64,000 bases of DNA, taken from positions 103,865-167,864 of the forward strand of contig SUYM01000001.1 of assembly GCA_015060455.1 (NCBI GenBank), given 5' to 3'. Under the pieces are notes generated by a model. It did no database searches, was not told the origin of the DNA, and was given only the letters and a program-made list of their open reading frames with translations. Source of the DNA: Bacteroidales bacterium. GTDB lineage: Bacteria; Bacteroidota; Bacteroidia; Bacteroidales; UBA932. Below are positions 1 to 9,447 of this stretch, in pieces (positions within the stretch are counted from its first letter, which is position 1; the number at the start of each line of letters is the position of its first letter). The position numbers were made by a program, and so were the translations under genes.

Positions 1-3000
1 CCATTATATTCATCTTACGAAGTGTCTGCAAAGCCGCAGCAGAATCCAGAATTACATCATCTGACTTCTTGCCCGCCTTTACGACACGGCCTATACATGC
101 CTTGAGATAGCTCATCGAGAAAGGCTTTTCAATATACATGGCTGCACCGTTCTCTATACACCTTGTCTTTATGTCAGCCGACGACATGGCAGACAAGACT
201 ATGACAGGTATGTGGCTCAAGGTCCTGCTGGACTGCAGTTCTGCACAGAACTCAACACCGGACATTCCCGGGAGACCGATATCTGTCAGGATCAGATCGA
301 CAGATCTTGCCTGGAGAAGTTTTAATCCTTTCTCTGCAGAGAATGCATGAAGGACATTATACTGAGCTGTCAACTCATGGCTCAGATATTGAGAAAGTTC
401 CAAACTGTCCTCAACCAGCAGTAGTGAAGGCAATTTCGAATCTGCTGCAAAAGGCTCCTTCTCATTCTCCATTTCCTCTTCACGCATATTCAGAGGTATC
501 GTCACAACAAACTCTGTGAATTCACTGTTGTCAGTAAGTTCCAATGTACCACCATGAATCTCGACAAGTTTCCTAGCCATAGAGAGACCGATACCAAAAC
601 TTTGAGCAGCATATTGATTACCGGCAGTAAACTTCACAAATGGTTTGAAGATATCAGCCCGTCTGTCTGCCGGAATCTGTGGTCCGTCATTAGCAAAACG
701 AATTACCACACTATCCTGTTCCTCAGCAACACATACATTAATCCAAGACTCGGCATACTTGACTGCATTATGGATAAGGTTGTTGAAGATCTTCACCAAT
801 GCCTTCCTGTCTGCAGCAACGATAACACTCTCGCTCTGAGAGTCAACATCAATCTGCAATCCCCTTTCTTTGGCTATCTCGGCGAAATTATTACATGTTG
901 ACTTCAGGTTAGCCACAATGTCCATATTTCTGAGATCAAGCACATAACCATGCTCTTCCACACTCATGAAATCCAGGAGTTCCCTTACAAGGGTACCCAT
1001 GTATTCAGTACTGCTGTTGATGATGTTCAAGTTCTTCTTCAAGTTCTCATCAAGTGAATCCTCCGACTCCATGATAGTTCTCAAAGGAGTGATCATCAAT
1101 GTCAGAGGAGTCTTGATTTCGTGAATCACTTCAGAAAAGAATTCCATTTTCTCTTTGAGGAATGCTTTCTCACGCTCGATTCTGCTTTTCTCTTCCTGCT
1201 GCTGGAGTTTCTTTTTTGAGCGTTCATTAAGCTGTCGGGCTATAAGGCCTATCATAAGACAACTCAACAGCACATAAACAGCTATTGCAGCATCACTCTT
1301 CCAGAACTCTTCAGCGACTTCGACATTTACATCATTATGTCCGGCAAACCAGGATTTTCCATCAGACGAATATCTGACTTTCAGCTTATACTTTCCAGCC
1401 GGAACATTATAGAAATATGCCTCCTGATCCGATGAGATATCAGACCATGCTTTCTCATAACCTTCAAGCATGCATTGTATACGCGCCTTAGGTCCTGTTC
1501 CATTCATCAGAGAGAATGTAAATCCAAACGAGTTCTGTCCTGGCTTGAGGGATATCTTATCCACAAGATCTACATTCTTTGACAATGGAGAATCCTCATC
1601 TGAAGGTTTTACCAGACTGTCTGCAACAGTAAAACCTGAAATTATGATCTTATAGTTTGCATCAAGCCTGAACTCTGACGGATTGAATCTGACAAATCCG
1701 CTCTGAGAAGCAAAGTAAAGATCGCCATCCTGAGTTTTAAGGACTCCTCTTTTCAGAACATCATCCAATAGTCCGTCACGCACCGTATACCAGGCCATAT
1801 CCATTGTCTGAGGATTAACCTCAAGAAGACCTTTGTCTGATGATATCCATATATTTCCGTTATTATCTTCAATAGCATTGAAGCATACATCAGTACACAT
1901 GCCTGAGCAGGTCTTGCTGTCATATGACTTGAATCGTCCGAGTCCGCTCTCGTATACAGAAAAACCATATGTCAGACCGACAGCCCACACTCTGTCCTTG
2001 CTGTCAACATAAATTGAAGATATCTTATCTGTAGGTATCTTATTGTTTCCGGTCTGAGAAGAAGAAAAATGTCTCAGTATCTTACCTTTACTTGAATCAT
2101 AGCAGTAAATGCCATTGGCATAAGTACTGATCCAGATCTTTCCGAAACTGTCTTCAGACAGACTTGTCACATTGATGCCGTCAAAGTCGGATATTGACTC
2201 GAAACTATCCGTCTGCCTGTTATAATATGACAAGCCTAATGTTGTACCGATGTACAAAGTGCCATTATCGGCAAGATATACAGTTCCCACCCTGTCATCA
2301 GGCAGATCAGCCTTGCGGGAAAGGGCGTCATACAGACGCAACGAGCCGGACTTCATGTCGTATCTGTACAAACCGCGCATTGAACCGAGCCAAAGATAAT
2401 CGCCATCAATACATGGGGAAATAAGATCTATCCCCTTGATGCTTGAAGGTCCGAACTCAGAAAGTTTTCCTGTAGACTGATCATATTTCAGGAATCTTCC
2501 GCTCTCGGTAGTTATCAAGATATTTCCTTTGACATCAGAAACCAGACCGCTGATTACATAATCATCCAACGGTCTACCATTGATCATGTAATGCTTCTTG
2601 AACCACTTTTGCGCAGTACTGCAGTAGTTTATACCATTGTACTTGGTCGAAACCCACAATCCGTCATACCGGTCAAGATATACATCGAAGACATAATTGT
2701 GCGAGATAGAGAAAACATCCCTGGTATCAGACTTGATAAGCGAATATGTACCGGACAATATGTCATATCTGTAAAGTCCGTTTGTGGTTGACATCCACAA
2801 AGTCATACCTCTATGGCAGACCAATCCGTTCGGCAAAGAGTCGTCAGAAACAGGGATAAGCCTTTGGATCTGACCAGTCCTTACATTAAGCTGGCACAAT
2901 CCGTTCTTCACTGATGAGAAATACAGGACATCATTTTCAGTAGGGCTTACTACGATTCCTTCGATATTGTCTGATTCCAATCTGATCCCTTTGTAATTCT

Positions 3001-3631
3001 CAACCGGCACCAGAGAGGTCATTGATGCATCTGAATGATAAAGACCTGCATAATACAAGGCTATCCACAGTCCTCCGTGATGGTCCGGTTCAAGTGTTCG
3101 TATATTAGCGCACAAAGTCTGTCTTCCATCCTCAAAAAAGAAATTTTTGAGTGACCCAGATGCCACATCATAAGAGAACAAGCCCTGACCGTTTACTGCT
3201 ATCCATATGGTTTCCCTGGAATCCTTCTGAATATAGTTGACCTTATTGTGTATTACAGTGCCTTTATCACTTATCTTGTCAAATACTTTGAATATATCTG
3301 CCTCATAATCATAAACCAGCAAACCGTTGTCGGTGCCTATCCATAAATTTCCATCTCCATCCTCTGCAATGGCATGAATAAAATCTGACACTCCGCACAG
3401 GTCATCCCTGTCATAGACAGTAAACCTCTTGCCGTCATATCGGTTCAGTCCCTTGTATGTACCGAACCACATGAATCCTCGGGAATCTTGAAAAATTGCC
3501 CTGCAGTCATCATATGACAAACCACTGTTTGAACTATTAATGTGAATGAACGGATAGTCATTATGTGCCCTTCCCTCATAGAAGGGAAGGCACATAAATA
3601 ACGATAGAAATATGTATAGGACTTTATTCAT
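1..3631 (-). CDS. Hybrid two-component system sensor/regulator (HTCS), C-terminus cut by window edge
   Basis: The gene starts at the ATG at 3631 with a signal-like N-terminus and stays open to base 1, giving about 1,210 codons. Residues ~25-700 hold two-component-propeller repeats (WFGT, LWIGT, IWIAV types), followed by a Y_Y_Y-like segment and one membrane helix at ~778-798. The kinase H-box EVIHEIKTPLTLM has His837. An ATPase domain with NxxxHNAVK and GIGLSMA motifs follows, then a receiver domain with phospho-acceptor Asp1117 (LILTDIGLPG) and a conserved Lys in IEKPF. The expected AraC-type DNA-binding domain would lie beyond the left edge and cannot be seen. HTCS proteins sense glycan fragments in the periplasm and activate the adjacent Sus-type locus. 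It lies 17 nt downstream of the last locus gene in the same orientation, so it may be co-transcribed. Confidence 0.93.
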   Translation of the reverse strand, partial: MNKVLYIFLSLFMCLPFYEGRAHNDYPFIHINSSNSGLSYDDCRAIFQDSRGFMWFGTYKGLNRYDGKRFTVYDRDDLCGVSDFIHAIAEDGDGNLWIGTDNGLLVYDYEADIFKVFDKISDKGTVIHNKVNYIQKDSRETIWIAVNGQGLFSYDVASGSLKNFFFEDGRQTLCANIRTLEPDHHGGLWIALYYAGLYHSDASMTSLVPVENYKGIRLESDNIEGIVVSPTENDVLYFSSVKNGLCQLNVRTGQIQRLIPVSDDSLPNGLVCHRGMTLWMSTTNGLYRYDILSGTYSLIKSDTRDVFSISHNYVFDVYLDRYDGLWVSTKYNGINYCSTAQKWFKKHYMINGRPLDDYVISGLVSDVKGNILITTESGRFLKYDQSTGKLSEFGPSSIKGIDLISPCIDGDYLWLGSMRGLYRYDMKSGSLRLYDALSRKADLPDDRVGTVYLADNGTLYIGTTLGLSYYNRQTDSFESISDFDGINVTSLSEDSFGKIWISTYANGIYCYDSSKGKILRHFSSSQTGNNKIPTDKISSIYVDSKDRVWAVGLTYGFSVYESGLGRFKSYDSKTCSGMCTDVCFNAIEDNNGNIWISSDKGLLEVNPQTMDMAWYTVRDGLLDDVLKRGVLKTQDGDLYFASQSGFVRFNPSEFRLDANYKIIISGFTVADSLVKPSDEDSPLSKNVDLVDKISLKPGQNSFGFTFSLMNGTGPKARIQCMLEGYEKAWSDISSDQEAYFYNVPAGKYKLKVRYSSDGKSWFAGHNDVNVEVAEEFWKSDAAIAVYVLLSCLMIGLIARQLNERSKKKLQQQEEKSRIEREKAFLKEKMEFFSEVIHEIKTPLTLMITPLRTIMESEDSLDENLKKNLNIINSSTEYMGTLVRELLDFMSVEEHGYVLDLRNMDIVANLKSTCNNFAEIAKERGLQIDVDSQSESVIVAADRKALVKIFNNLIHNAVKYAESWINVCVAEEQDSVVIRFANDGPQIPADRRADIFKPFVKFTAGNQYAAQSFGIGLSMARKLVEIHGGTLELTDNSEFTEFVVTIPLNMREEEMENEKEPFAADSKLPSLLLVEDSLELSQYLSHELTAQYNVLHAFSAEKGLKLLQARSVDLILTDIGLPGMSGVEFCAELQSSRTLSHIPVIVLSAMSSADIKTRCIENGAAMYIEKPFSMSYLKACIGRVVKAGKKSDDVILDSAAALQTLRKMNIM

Positions 3632-3648
3632 GAGACAAATTTACCTTA

Positions 3649-6600
3649 TTACAGTATTCCAAGCATGAATTTAGACCAAAGGTTGTCATTCTTTAGCTTA
3701 AGTGATGTATCGAAGCATTTCTTTGCCTGATCTGCATCACCAAGACCAAGATAACCGAAGCCCATCATGCGATAAGCCATTGTATTGATACCCTCAACTG
3801 TAAGGCTTGAAGTTCCTTCTGCACCATAAAAGCTGACGATATCTTCAACAACTGCTGCCTTTCCTTCTGCAAGAAGTGCTTCGTAAAGAGCCTTAGCCTC
3901 AGCCTTTCTGCCAAGCTTTTCGAGAGCAAGTCCCTTCCAGTAGCGGCAGAAAGAAAGTTTTGTATTGACTTCAGCTGATTTCTTGTAATATGTAGTCGCC
4001 TTTGACTTCTGTCCCATCTTCTCATATGCCTGAGCGATGAAATAATAAGCCTGAGCGTCACGAGGGCTTCTCTCATCTACAAGGAATACCTGGTGGTTCA
4101 TAGGGTACTCGAATGACTTCTCATAAAGAGCAATCGCTCCCTTATAGTCACCTGCCAGCATCTTCTGATAGCCAGCACAAAGGAGAGCATCCACATAAAC
4201 CTCATGGAACGAAGCCACACCCTCACGTGTAGGGAAATAGCAGTTCTCAAGAAGATCGAGGACATAATCATATTCACCTATGAATGTACCAGTAACAACC
4301 TCCTGAGCAAGAGGATAATATCTCTTGACTGCTGTTGTATGGTGAGACTTCAATATTTCATATCTCTTCTCAACTGACTCACCCTTTGCTTCAAGGACAT
4401 GCTCCTGCTCCTCAAGATAAAGAGCCTTGTCCGGAGCGATAGCCACAGCCTTAGCATAACACTTGGCAGCCTCATCATAGTTCTTGGTGTATAGCCAGTT
4501 GTACCATCCGAGGTTTCTCCACGCAAGATCCATCCGCGGATTAAGTTCTACACACTTGGTCCACTGCTGAGCGGCAGCATCCTGCTGCTTGTTGTAAAGG
4601 AGGCAACCAAGATAGTAGTATGGCTTGTCGCTCTGAGGGAAATACTCCTTAGCCTTCTCGAGTACTGGAATAGTCTCAAGACGGAAAGGATTGCAGTAGT
4701 CAACCGGCATTGCGAGAGCTGCCTCGTACATAGCCTTGTCACCATTGAGGTAACCAAGCCACATCTTCACTGTAGGATATGCCTTCAATGCATCTGCCTC
4801 AGAAAGAATCTTCACAGCCTCATCCTTGAAACCGTTGTGAAGGTAAAGGATTGCAAGTTCAAGATAGTCCTCGATCTCACCTCCCATAAGTTTCACATAC
4901 GCAGATGTTCCGTTGAGTTTATCAAGTTCATATGTCGAGTAGATATTGAGCGGATCAACTGCAAGAATGTCTTCGAGAAGAGCCTTAGCCTGATCCTTGC
5001 GGCCTTCGACACGAAGGATTGATGCCTTGAGGTTCACAGCATTCCAGTTGTTGCCGTTATTCTGGATAGCCTCATCAAGACGGATAAGGGCATTCTGATA
5101 ATCCTTCACCTGAGAATACATCTGAGCGAGCTGATAGTTTGCAGGCGAGTTATATGCAAAGTTCCATGTAGCCCTGTAAAGAGTATCCATAGCCTCGGCA
5201 TACTTGCCCTGAGTCTTGAGGATAACTCCAAGATTGTACATAGCCTCGCAATCAGCCGGACGGGTATAATCGTGAGTCTGACGACGGATTGCGCGACGCA
5301 GATGCGCTGCAGCTTTTTCAAACTCGCCGTTCTTGCGGAGAATAACGCCCATCTGAGTATTTGAACGTGTATCACCCGGATCTCTGCGAAGTACTTCAAG
5401 GAAGTAATCTGCGGGATTCACGAACGGATTATGGAACTGAAGGTTTCTGAGACCTACAAAATAGCACTCCTCATTGTTCTCTATCTCGTGAGGACGACGC
5501 GGACGGTCTACGATCTCAGGAAGCGGCTTGTCATAACTTGTATCCTTGCGCGGAGTATAACTGAGTACAGGCTTGCCGTCAGCCTCATAAAGATTCATTG
5601 TGATCTCGTATGGCTGATATGTTGCATCAAGTTTCACAGTCTCTACGAAAGGCTTGTCAGGAGCAATTGTAAGGATATTCTCATATATCTTCTGACCACC
5701 CTTCACAAGTTCTACCTTCATGCCCTCCTTAGCCTCAGTCGTATTCACTCCGAGGAGGTACTTACCCTTGCCCTGAGGTTCAAAGTTCATTGCAGCAAGC
5801 GTGTTACCTGCCTTTACGCCCTTGATGTTGCGGATACCATAATAATACTGAGTGAATTTCTTCACTTCATATGGCTTGTTCCAGTTATAGTCTGGCTGAT
5901 TGTCAGAGTATGCACCCATCATAAGTTCGATGTAGTGACCAGAATCATCTGTAAGAATCTTTGTATCCCACATTGAGTTAGGACCCCACAACCAGAATTT
6001 TCCACCCTTGTTGATGTGGTGATTTGCTGTAAGCATGGTTCCAGCATCCTGTCCGTGGTCATAACCTGCAACGAAATCCTCCTTAAGGTCATGAACAAAC
6101 ATTGAGTTTGACATATAGTGATTCTTCCACCATGACACATCCACATTATCATTGTAGAACTGCATGTCGTTGAATGTCTCATGAGTGATAGGCCAGTGCG
6201 CAAACCAATTCTTACAGTGGAATGTCACGAAATCGACACTCTGTGGGAAGATGATCTGGTAGTTCTCATCCACCTTAGTAGCCACGTTAGACCAGTAAAG
6301 GAGTGAGTTGTCATCAGCTGTAGAGTTGATGAGACGGCCGTTGATCTCCATATAAGACTTGCCAGGGCGGAGAGTTACTCCGATAGCCCACTGCATTCTG
6401 TGACGGAACTCTACCTCACCTACCCAGATAGTCTTGCTGCCGTCCTCGTTCTCCACGATCTTGCAGTCAACTGGCATGTTGGTAGTATTTCTGTGGTGGT
6501 GGAACACATTCCACTCCACACCGCCTGAGATCCATGAACCGAGCATACCTACGTTTGCTGGCTTCACTACCTCATTGTGATAGAAGATATCGTAGCCGTT

Positions 6601-6945
6601 TGTCTTATCTACAGCATAGAAAAGACGGCCTCCGATCTCAGGAAGGATGCAAAGTTGCACATATTCGTTCTCAAGGAACAGGGCTCTATATGTACGGTTC
6701 TCCTTCTGGCGTTCCATCTTCTCGTTGACTACATACATATTGTCATCAAGAACGTATGGATATACACTTCTTCGGGCACGCTGGTAAGACCAGTCGCGCT
6801 CGAAGATAGGAGCTGTCTCCGGAGCTGAGCCGATGTAGGTCGGCATCTCAAGAGTTCCCTCCCAGGCCTTGACGCCTGCCTCCTGAGCGGAGGCAGCGCA
6901 AAGCATAAGAAAAAGTGATGATATCGTAAGTAAGATTTTCTTCAT
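3649..6945 (-). CDS. DUF5107 domain protein with C-terminal TPR repeats
   Basis: 1,098 residues. It has a type I signal peptide (hydrophobic MKKILLTISSLFLMLCAASAQ end), so it is probably periplasmic. Residues ~35-470 resemble the DUF5107 region, a mutarotase-like beta domain; ILPEIGGRLFYAVDKTNGYD and WNVFHHHRNTT are visible. Residues ~510-1090 carry many TPR-like helical repeats (NTQMGVILRKNGEFEKAAAH, AMYNLGVILKTQGKYAEAMD). DUF5107-TPR proteins occur in glycan-utilisation loci, but their reaction is not established to my knowledge. It lies 11 nt downstream of the GLUG lipoprotein gene and 17 nt upstream of the HTCS gene, all on the same strand, so it belongs to the locus. Confidence 0.85.
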   Translation of the reverse strand: MKKILLTISSLFLMLCAASAQEAGVKAWEGTLEMPTYIGSAPETAPIFERDWSYQRARRSVYPYVLDDNMYVVNEKMERQKENRTYRALFLENEYVQLCILPEIGGRLFYAVDKTNGYDIFYHNEVVKPANVGMLGSWISGGVEWNVFHHHRNTTNMPVDCKIVENEDGSKTIWVGEVEFRHRMQWAIGVTLRPGKSYMEINGRLINSTADDNSLLYWSNVATKVDENYQIIFPQSVDFVTFHCKNWFAHWPITHETFNDMQFYNDNVDVSWWKNHYMSNSMFVHDLKEDFVAGYDHGQDAGTMLTANHHINKGGKFWLWGPNSMWDTKILTDDSGHYIELMMGAYSDNQPDYNWNKPYEVKKFTQYYYGIRNIKGVKAGNTLAAMNFEPQGKGKYLLGVNTTEAKEGMKVELVKGGQKIYENILTIAPDKPFVETVKLDATYQPYEITMNLYEADGKPVLSYTPRKDTSYDKPLPEIVDRPRRPHEIENNEECYFVGLRNLQFHNPFVNPADYFLEVLRRDPGDTRSNTQMGVILRKNGEFEKAAAHLRRAIRRQTHDYTRPADCEAMYNLGVILKTQGKYAEAMDTLYRATWNFAYNSPANYQLAQMYSQVKDYQNALIRLDEAIQNNGNNWNAVNLKASILRVEGRKDQAKALLEDILAVDPLNIYSTYELDKLNGTSAYVKLMGGEIEDYLELAILYLHNGFKDEAVKILSEADALKAYPTVKMWLGYLNGDKAMYEAALAMPVDYCNPFRLETIPVLEKAKEYFPQSDKPYYYLGCLLYNKQQDAAAQQWTKCVELNPRMDLAWRNLGWYNWLYTKNYDEAAKCYAKAVAIAPDKALYLEEQEHVLEAKGESVEKRYEILKSHHTTAVKRYYPLAQEVVTGTFIGEYDYVLDLLENCYFPTREGVASFHEVYVDALLCAGYQKMLAGDYKGAIALYEKSFEYPMNHQVFLVDERSPRDAQAYYFIAQAYEKMGQKSKATTYYKKSAEVNTKLSFCRYWKGLALEKLGRKAEAKALYEALLAEGKAAVVEDIVSFYGAEGTSSLTVEGINTMAYRMMGFGYLGLGDADQAKKCFDTSLKLKNDNLWSKFMLGIL

Positions 6946-6956
6946 TATCCGTTATT

Positions 6957-9290
6957 TTAGTCTACCCAAGTTACGTTAGTTACTGTAGTTGCGTAGTTGG
7001 TGTTGTCACCAGCAGTTGTAGTATTTACAAGCTCATTATAAACCTTGTAATTATCCTTAGTGATTGTACTCTCAACATTCTTGTTCTTGATCTTGGCCTT
7101 TGTTCCAACACCTACAGTCATATCAGAGATAGATACATTTGCAAGTGAAACTCCAACAACAAGTCCTGCACAAAGGTCTACATTGCTGGTTCCGACACAA
7201 TCAAATGAAGGTTTTGAAGAACCACCTGAGATGGTTACACCATCATATGCAGCTCCTACGATACCACCGGCAACACCGATAGAAAGACCCTGATATGACT
7301 CAAGGCTACCTGCCATCACATTGTTTGTGAATGTAGCATTCTTCGAATATCCTGAAATACCACCGATGAAATGTCTCTGTCCTGACCAGCCATCAGTTAC
7401 AACACCTGAGTTAGTACAGCCCGAAATTGTAGCCTTTGCATCAGATCTACCATTGATAAGACCTGCGATACCACCAGCTGTTGCATGTCTTGCAGCCTTA
7501 CCATCAGCACCTGCACTCGTCAATTCAATAACAACACTATATCTTGGGTTATGGAGAATTGTACCGCTGTTAGTACAGTTTTTAATTACTGTATTATATC
7601 CATTATTCGCCTCCACACAGTGTGGGTTTCCTGAACTGTGGCTCTGAACGCCCTGACCAAGGATACCGCCCACACATGATGAACCGTCATTTGATCCCTC
7701 ACCATTTGAAATACGTGAGACATGACCTGAGTTAGAGCAGCTGTCGAATTCGACTCCGTCAAGAACTACAAGACCGCAGATACCACCTACAGCTGAAATA
7801 GTTGTCTTTCTAGCTGGTCCGACAACAGTAATCTTAAGATCACCTTCGTTGACACACTTTTCAAATTTACCTGGAGTAACGCCAGTATGAGCAGTATAAC
7901 CTACAGAACTTACACCAGGCTTATCTGTAACTGTGTGTCCGATCGCAGCAAAACCACCGGCGATACATGGAGTACTGAAAGTAGTATTTGCAGCGATAGT
8001 TCCAAGTGTTGCATTGACTCTTGTATATCCTGTGTTCTTACAATTCTTGATTGTACCACCGTTCTGTCCTACGAAGCAACCAAGTACAAGACCATTTTCA
8101 GCAGGTGCAGAATAGTCAAGTTCAGTGTTTACGCTATTGTTACAGTTCTCGATTGTACCACGGTTGATCTTCGCGAATGATGAAGCGCCACACCAGTATC
8201 CATTAGCAAAGCTTGAATAAGTACCGGCTGTATTAAGGTTCTTGACAACACCCTCAGCGCCAATCTCTGCGAAAAGCGGAGTTGTTCTTTCTGGGCTAGT
8301 GAGCGTGTGGCCATTACCGTCAAATGTACCATTGAATTCAACGGAAACATACTTGAAGTTTCCTGACTCAAGAGTGATATCAGCCATGAGGTTAACCTCG
8401 CCATCTTCACCAATAAAAGCATCGTAATCTCCAGCATTGACAGCATTTGCAAATGCTATATAGTCATTCACTCCCCAGATACCCTTAGGTTTGAGTTCCA
8501 TCTCTGTCGAATAAACGACTCCAGCGTTAGCAGCGAAAGCTACTGTAGACTTGAGAAGCTTGCTATGACCATTAACATCTGTAAGAGTAACTGATACACC
8601 AGAAGCATAAGTTCTTGCAGGGATTGCAATAATCACTTCCTTACCAGAAGCAAAACCGCTCTCGCATACTACTGATACTGAACTCTCATCATTTGTATCA
8701 TTTACAAGCGTAGCCTCTGCAAAATTTGCAGTAAACTCTCCGCTCATTGCCTCCTTAGCATTACCTTTGATGCTTACACTCTTTACAGCAGCACCATCAG
8801 TAGTAGTAACCTTGATCTGCATATATGCAACAGCATGCTCGAAAGCAAGCTTTCCTGCTGTCTCGCTGTATCCTATCATAATAGCAGCTGCTGGATCGAA
8901 GTCACCCTCTACATATGTCTGCTCTGCAGGGATAACTACAGTTGCCTGTCCGTCAACAAGGGACTCAGGCTTATATGCTGATGCAGGATAAACTGAACAA
9001 TACGGAGCAGACACCTCATCAGCAAAAGAGAATACTGCCTTCCTTGCATTTCCTGTATCAACAGTAAGATCTGCTGACTCCTGTCCGTTTACAGAAATCA
9101 CATCACTGGCAGTCCAATTTACTGAATAATAATCACCATTGTCCACCAATGTTGTCTTAGACTCAACTGCAGAAGGAGAAGTTACCTCAATTGCATATGC
9201 GCCATTTTCTGCCTCTGGTGTATGCACTGGCTCATTCTTCTGACATCCGGCAGCTATAAGCGCCAATAAAATAAAAATATTCTTTTTCAT
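6957..9290 (-). CDS. Fimbrillin-like lipoprotein with GLUG-type repeats
   Basis: 777 residues from ATG 9290. An in-frame TTG at 9314 would add eight residues but overlap the preceding stop, so the ATG directly before MKKNIFILLALIAAGC is preferred. The LIAAGC lipobox marks a surface or periplasmic lipoprotein. Residues ~25-275 resemble a fimbrillin/Mfa-type beta domain. Residues ~290-740 contain repeated GGIxG...CxNSG units (GGICGLV, DSCSNSGHVS, GGIAGLI, SGCTNSGVVT, GGISGYS), which fit the GLUG motif of Bacteroidota adhesins. It is probably a surface glycan-binding or adhesive subunit of the locus; the ligand is unknown. Confidence 0.8.
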   Translation of the reverse strand: MKKNIFILLALIAAGCQKNEPVHTPEAENGAYAIEVTSPSAVESKTTLVDNGDYYSVNWTASDVISVNGQESADLTVDTGNARKAVFSFADEVSAPYCSVYPASAYKPESLVDGQATVVIPAEQTYVEGDFDPAAAIMIGYSETAGKLAFEHAVAYMQIKVTTTDGAAVKSVSIKGNAKEAMSGEFTANFAEATLVNDTNDESSVSVVCESGFASGKEVIIAIPARTYASGVSVTLTDVNGHSKLLKSTVAFAANAGVVYSTEMELKPKGIWGVNDYIAFANAVNAGDYDAFIGEDGEVNLMADITLESGNFKYVSVEFNGTFDGNGHTLTSPERTTPLFAEIGAEGVVKNLNTAGTYSSFANGYWCGASSFAKINRGTIENCNNSVNTELDYSAPAENGLVLGCFVGQNGGTIKNCKNTGYTRVNATLGTIAANTTFSTPCIAGGFAAIGHTVTDKPGVSSVGYTAHTGVTPGKFEKCVNEGDLKITVVGPARKTTISAVGGICGLVVLDGVEFDSCSNSGHVSRISNGEGSNDGSSCVGGILGQGVQSHSSGNPHCVEANNGYNTVIKNCTNSGTILHNPRYSVVIELTSAGADGKAARHATAGGIAGLINGRSDAKATISGCTNSGVVTDGWSGQRHFIGGISGYSKNATFTNNVMAGSLESYQGLSIGVAGGIVGAAYDGVTISGGSSKPSFDCVGTSNVDLCAGLVVGVSLANVSISDMTVGVGTKAKIKNKNVESTITKDNYKVYNELVNTTTAGDNTNYATTVTNVTWVD

Positions 9291-9301
9291 ATCTCTTAAT
9301 C

Positions 9302-9442
9302 TTAATTTTCCCAATCAAATTCGAATGCATTCTTCTGAAGATCATCCAGCTCTCCAGATGAGGTACATAGTACACCCTCGTTATTCACTGTCATGACAGT
9401 TACAGTAGGGCAATAATAAACTGTTGATTTGTTGTTTTTCAT
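9302..9442 (-). CDS. 46-residue small protein of unknown function inside the glycan locus
   Basis: ATG at 9442, TAA at 9302. It sits 5 nt after the sialidase-fold gene stop and 11 nt before the next ATG, so it fits tightly into the operon. The protein begins MKNNKSTVYYCPTVTVMTVN and ends in an acidic/aromatic FEFDWEN tail. It has no signal peptide or membrane segment. I recall short proteins of the same style (positively charged start, VxVxT segment, acidic Trp-containing end) next to SusD genes in Bacteroidales, but know no function. The spacing and lack of overlap are the main support. Confidence 0.6.
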   Translation of the reverse strand: MKNNKSTVYYCPTVTVMTVNNEGVLCTSSGELDDLQKNAFEFDWEN

Positions 9443-9447
9443 ATTGA

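Noticed and set aside
5431..5976. 181-codon plus-strand frame inside the DUF5107-TPR gene
   Set aside because: It is antisense to a gene with clear domain and TPR structure; its sequence resembles no protein.
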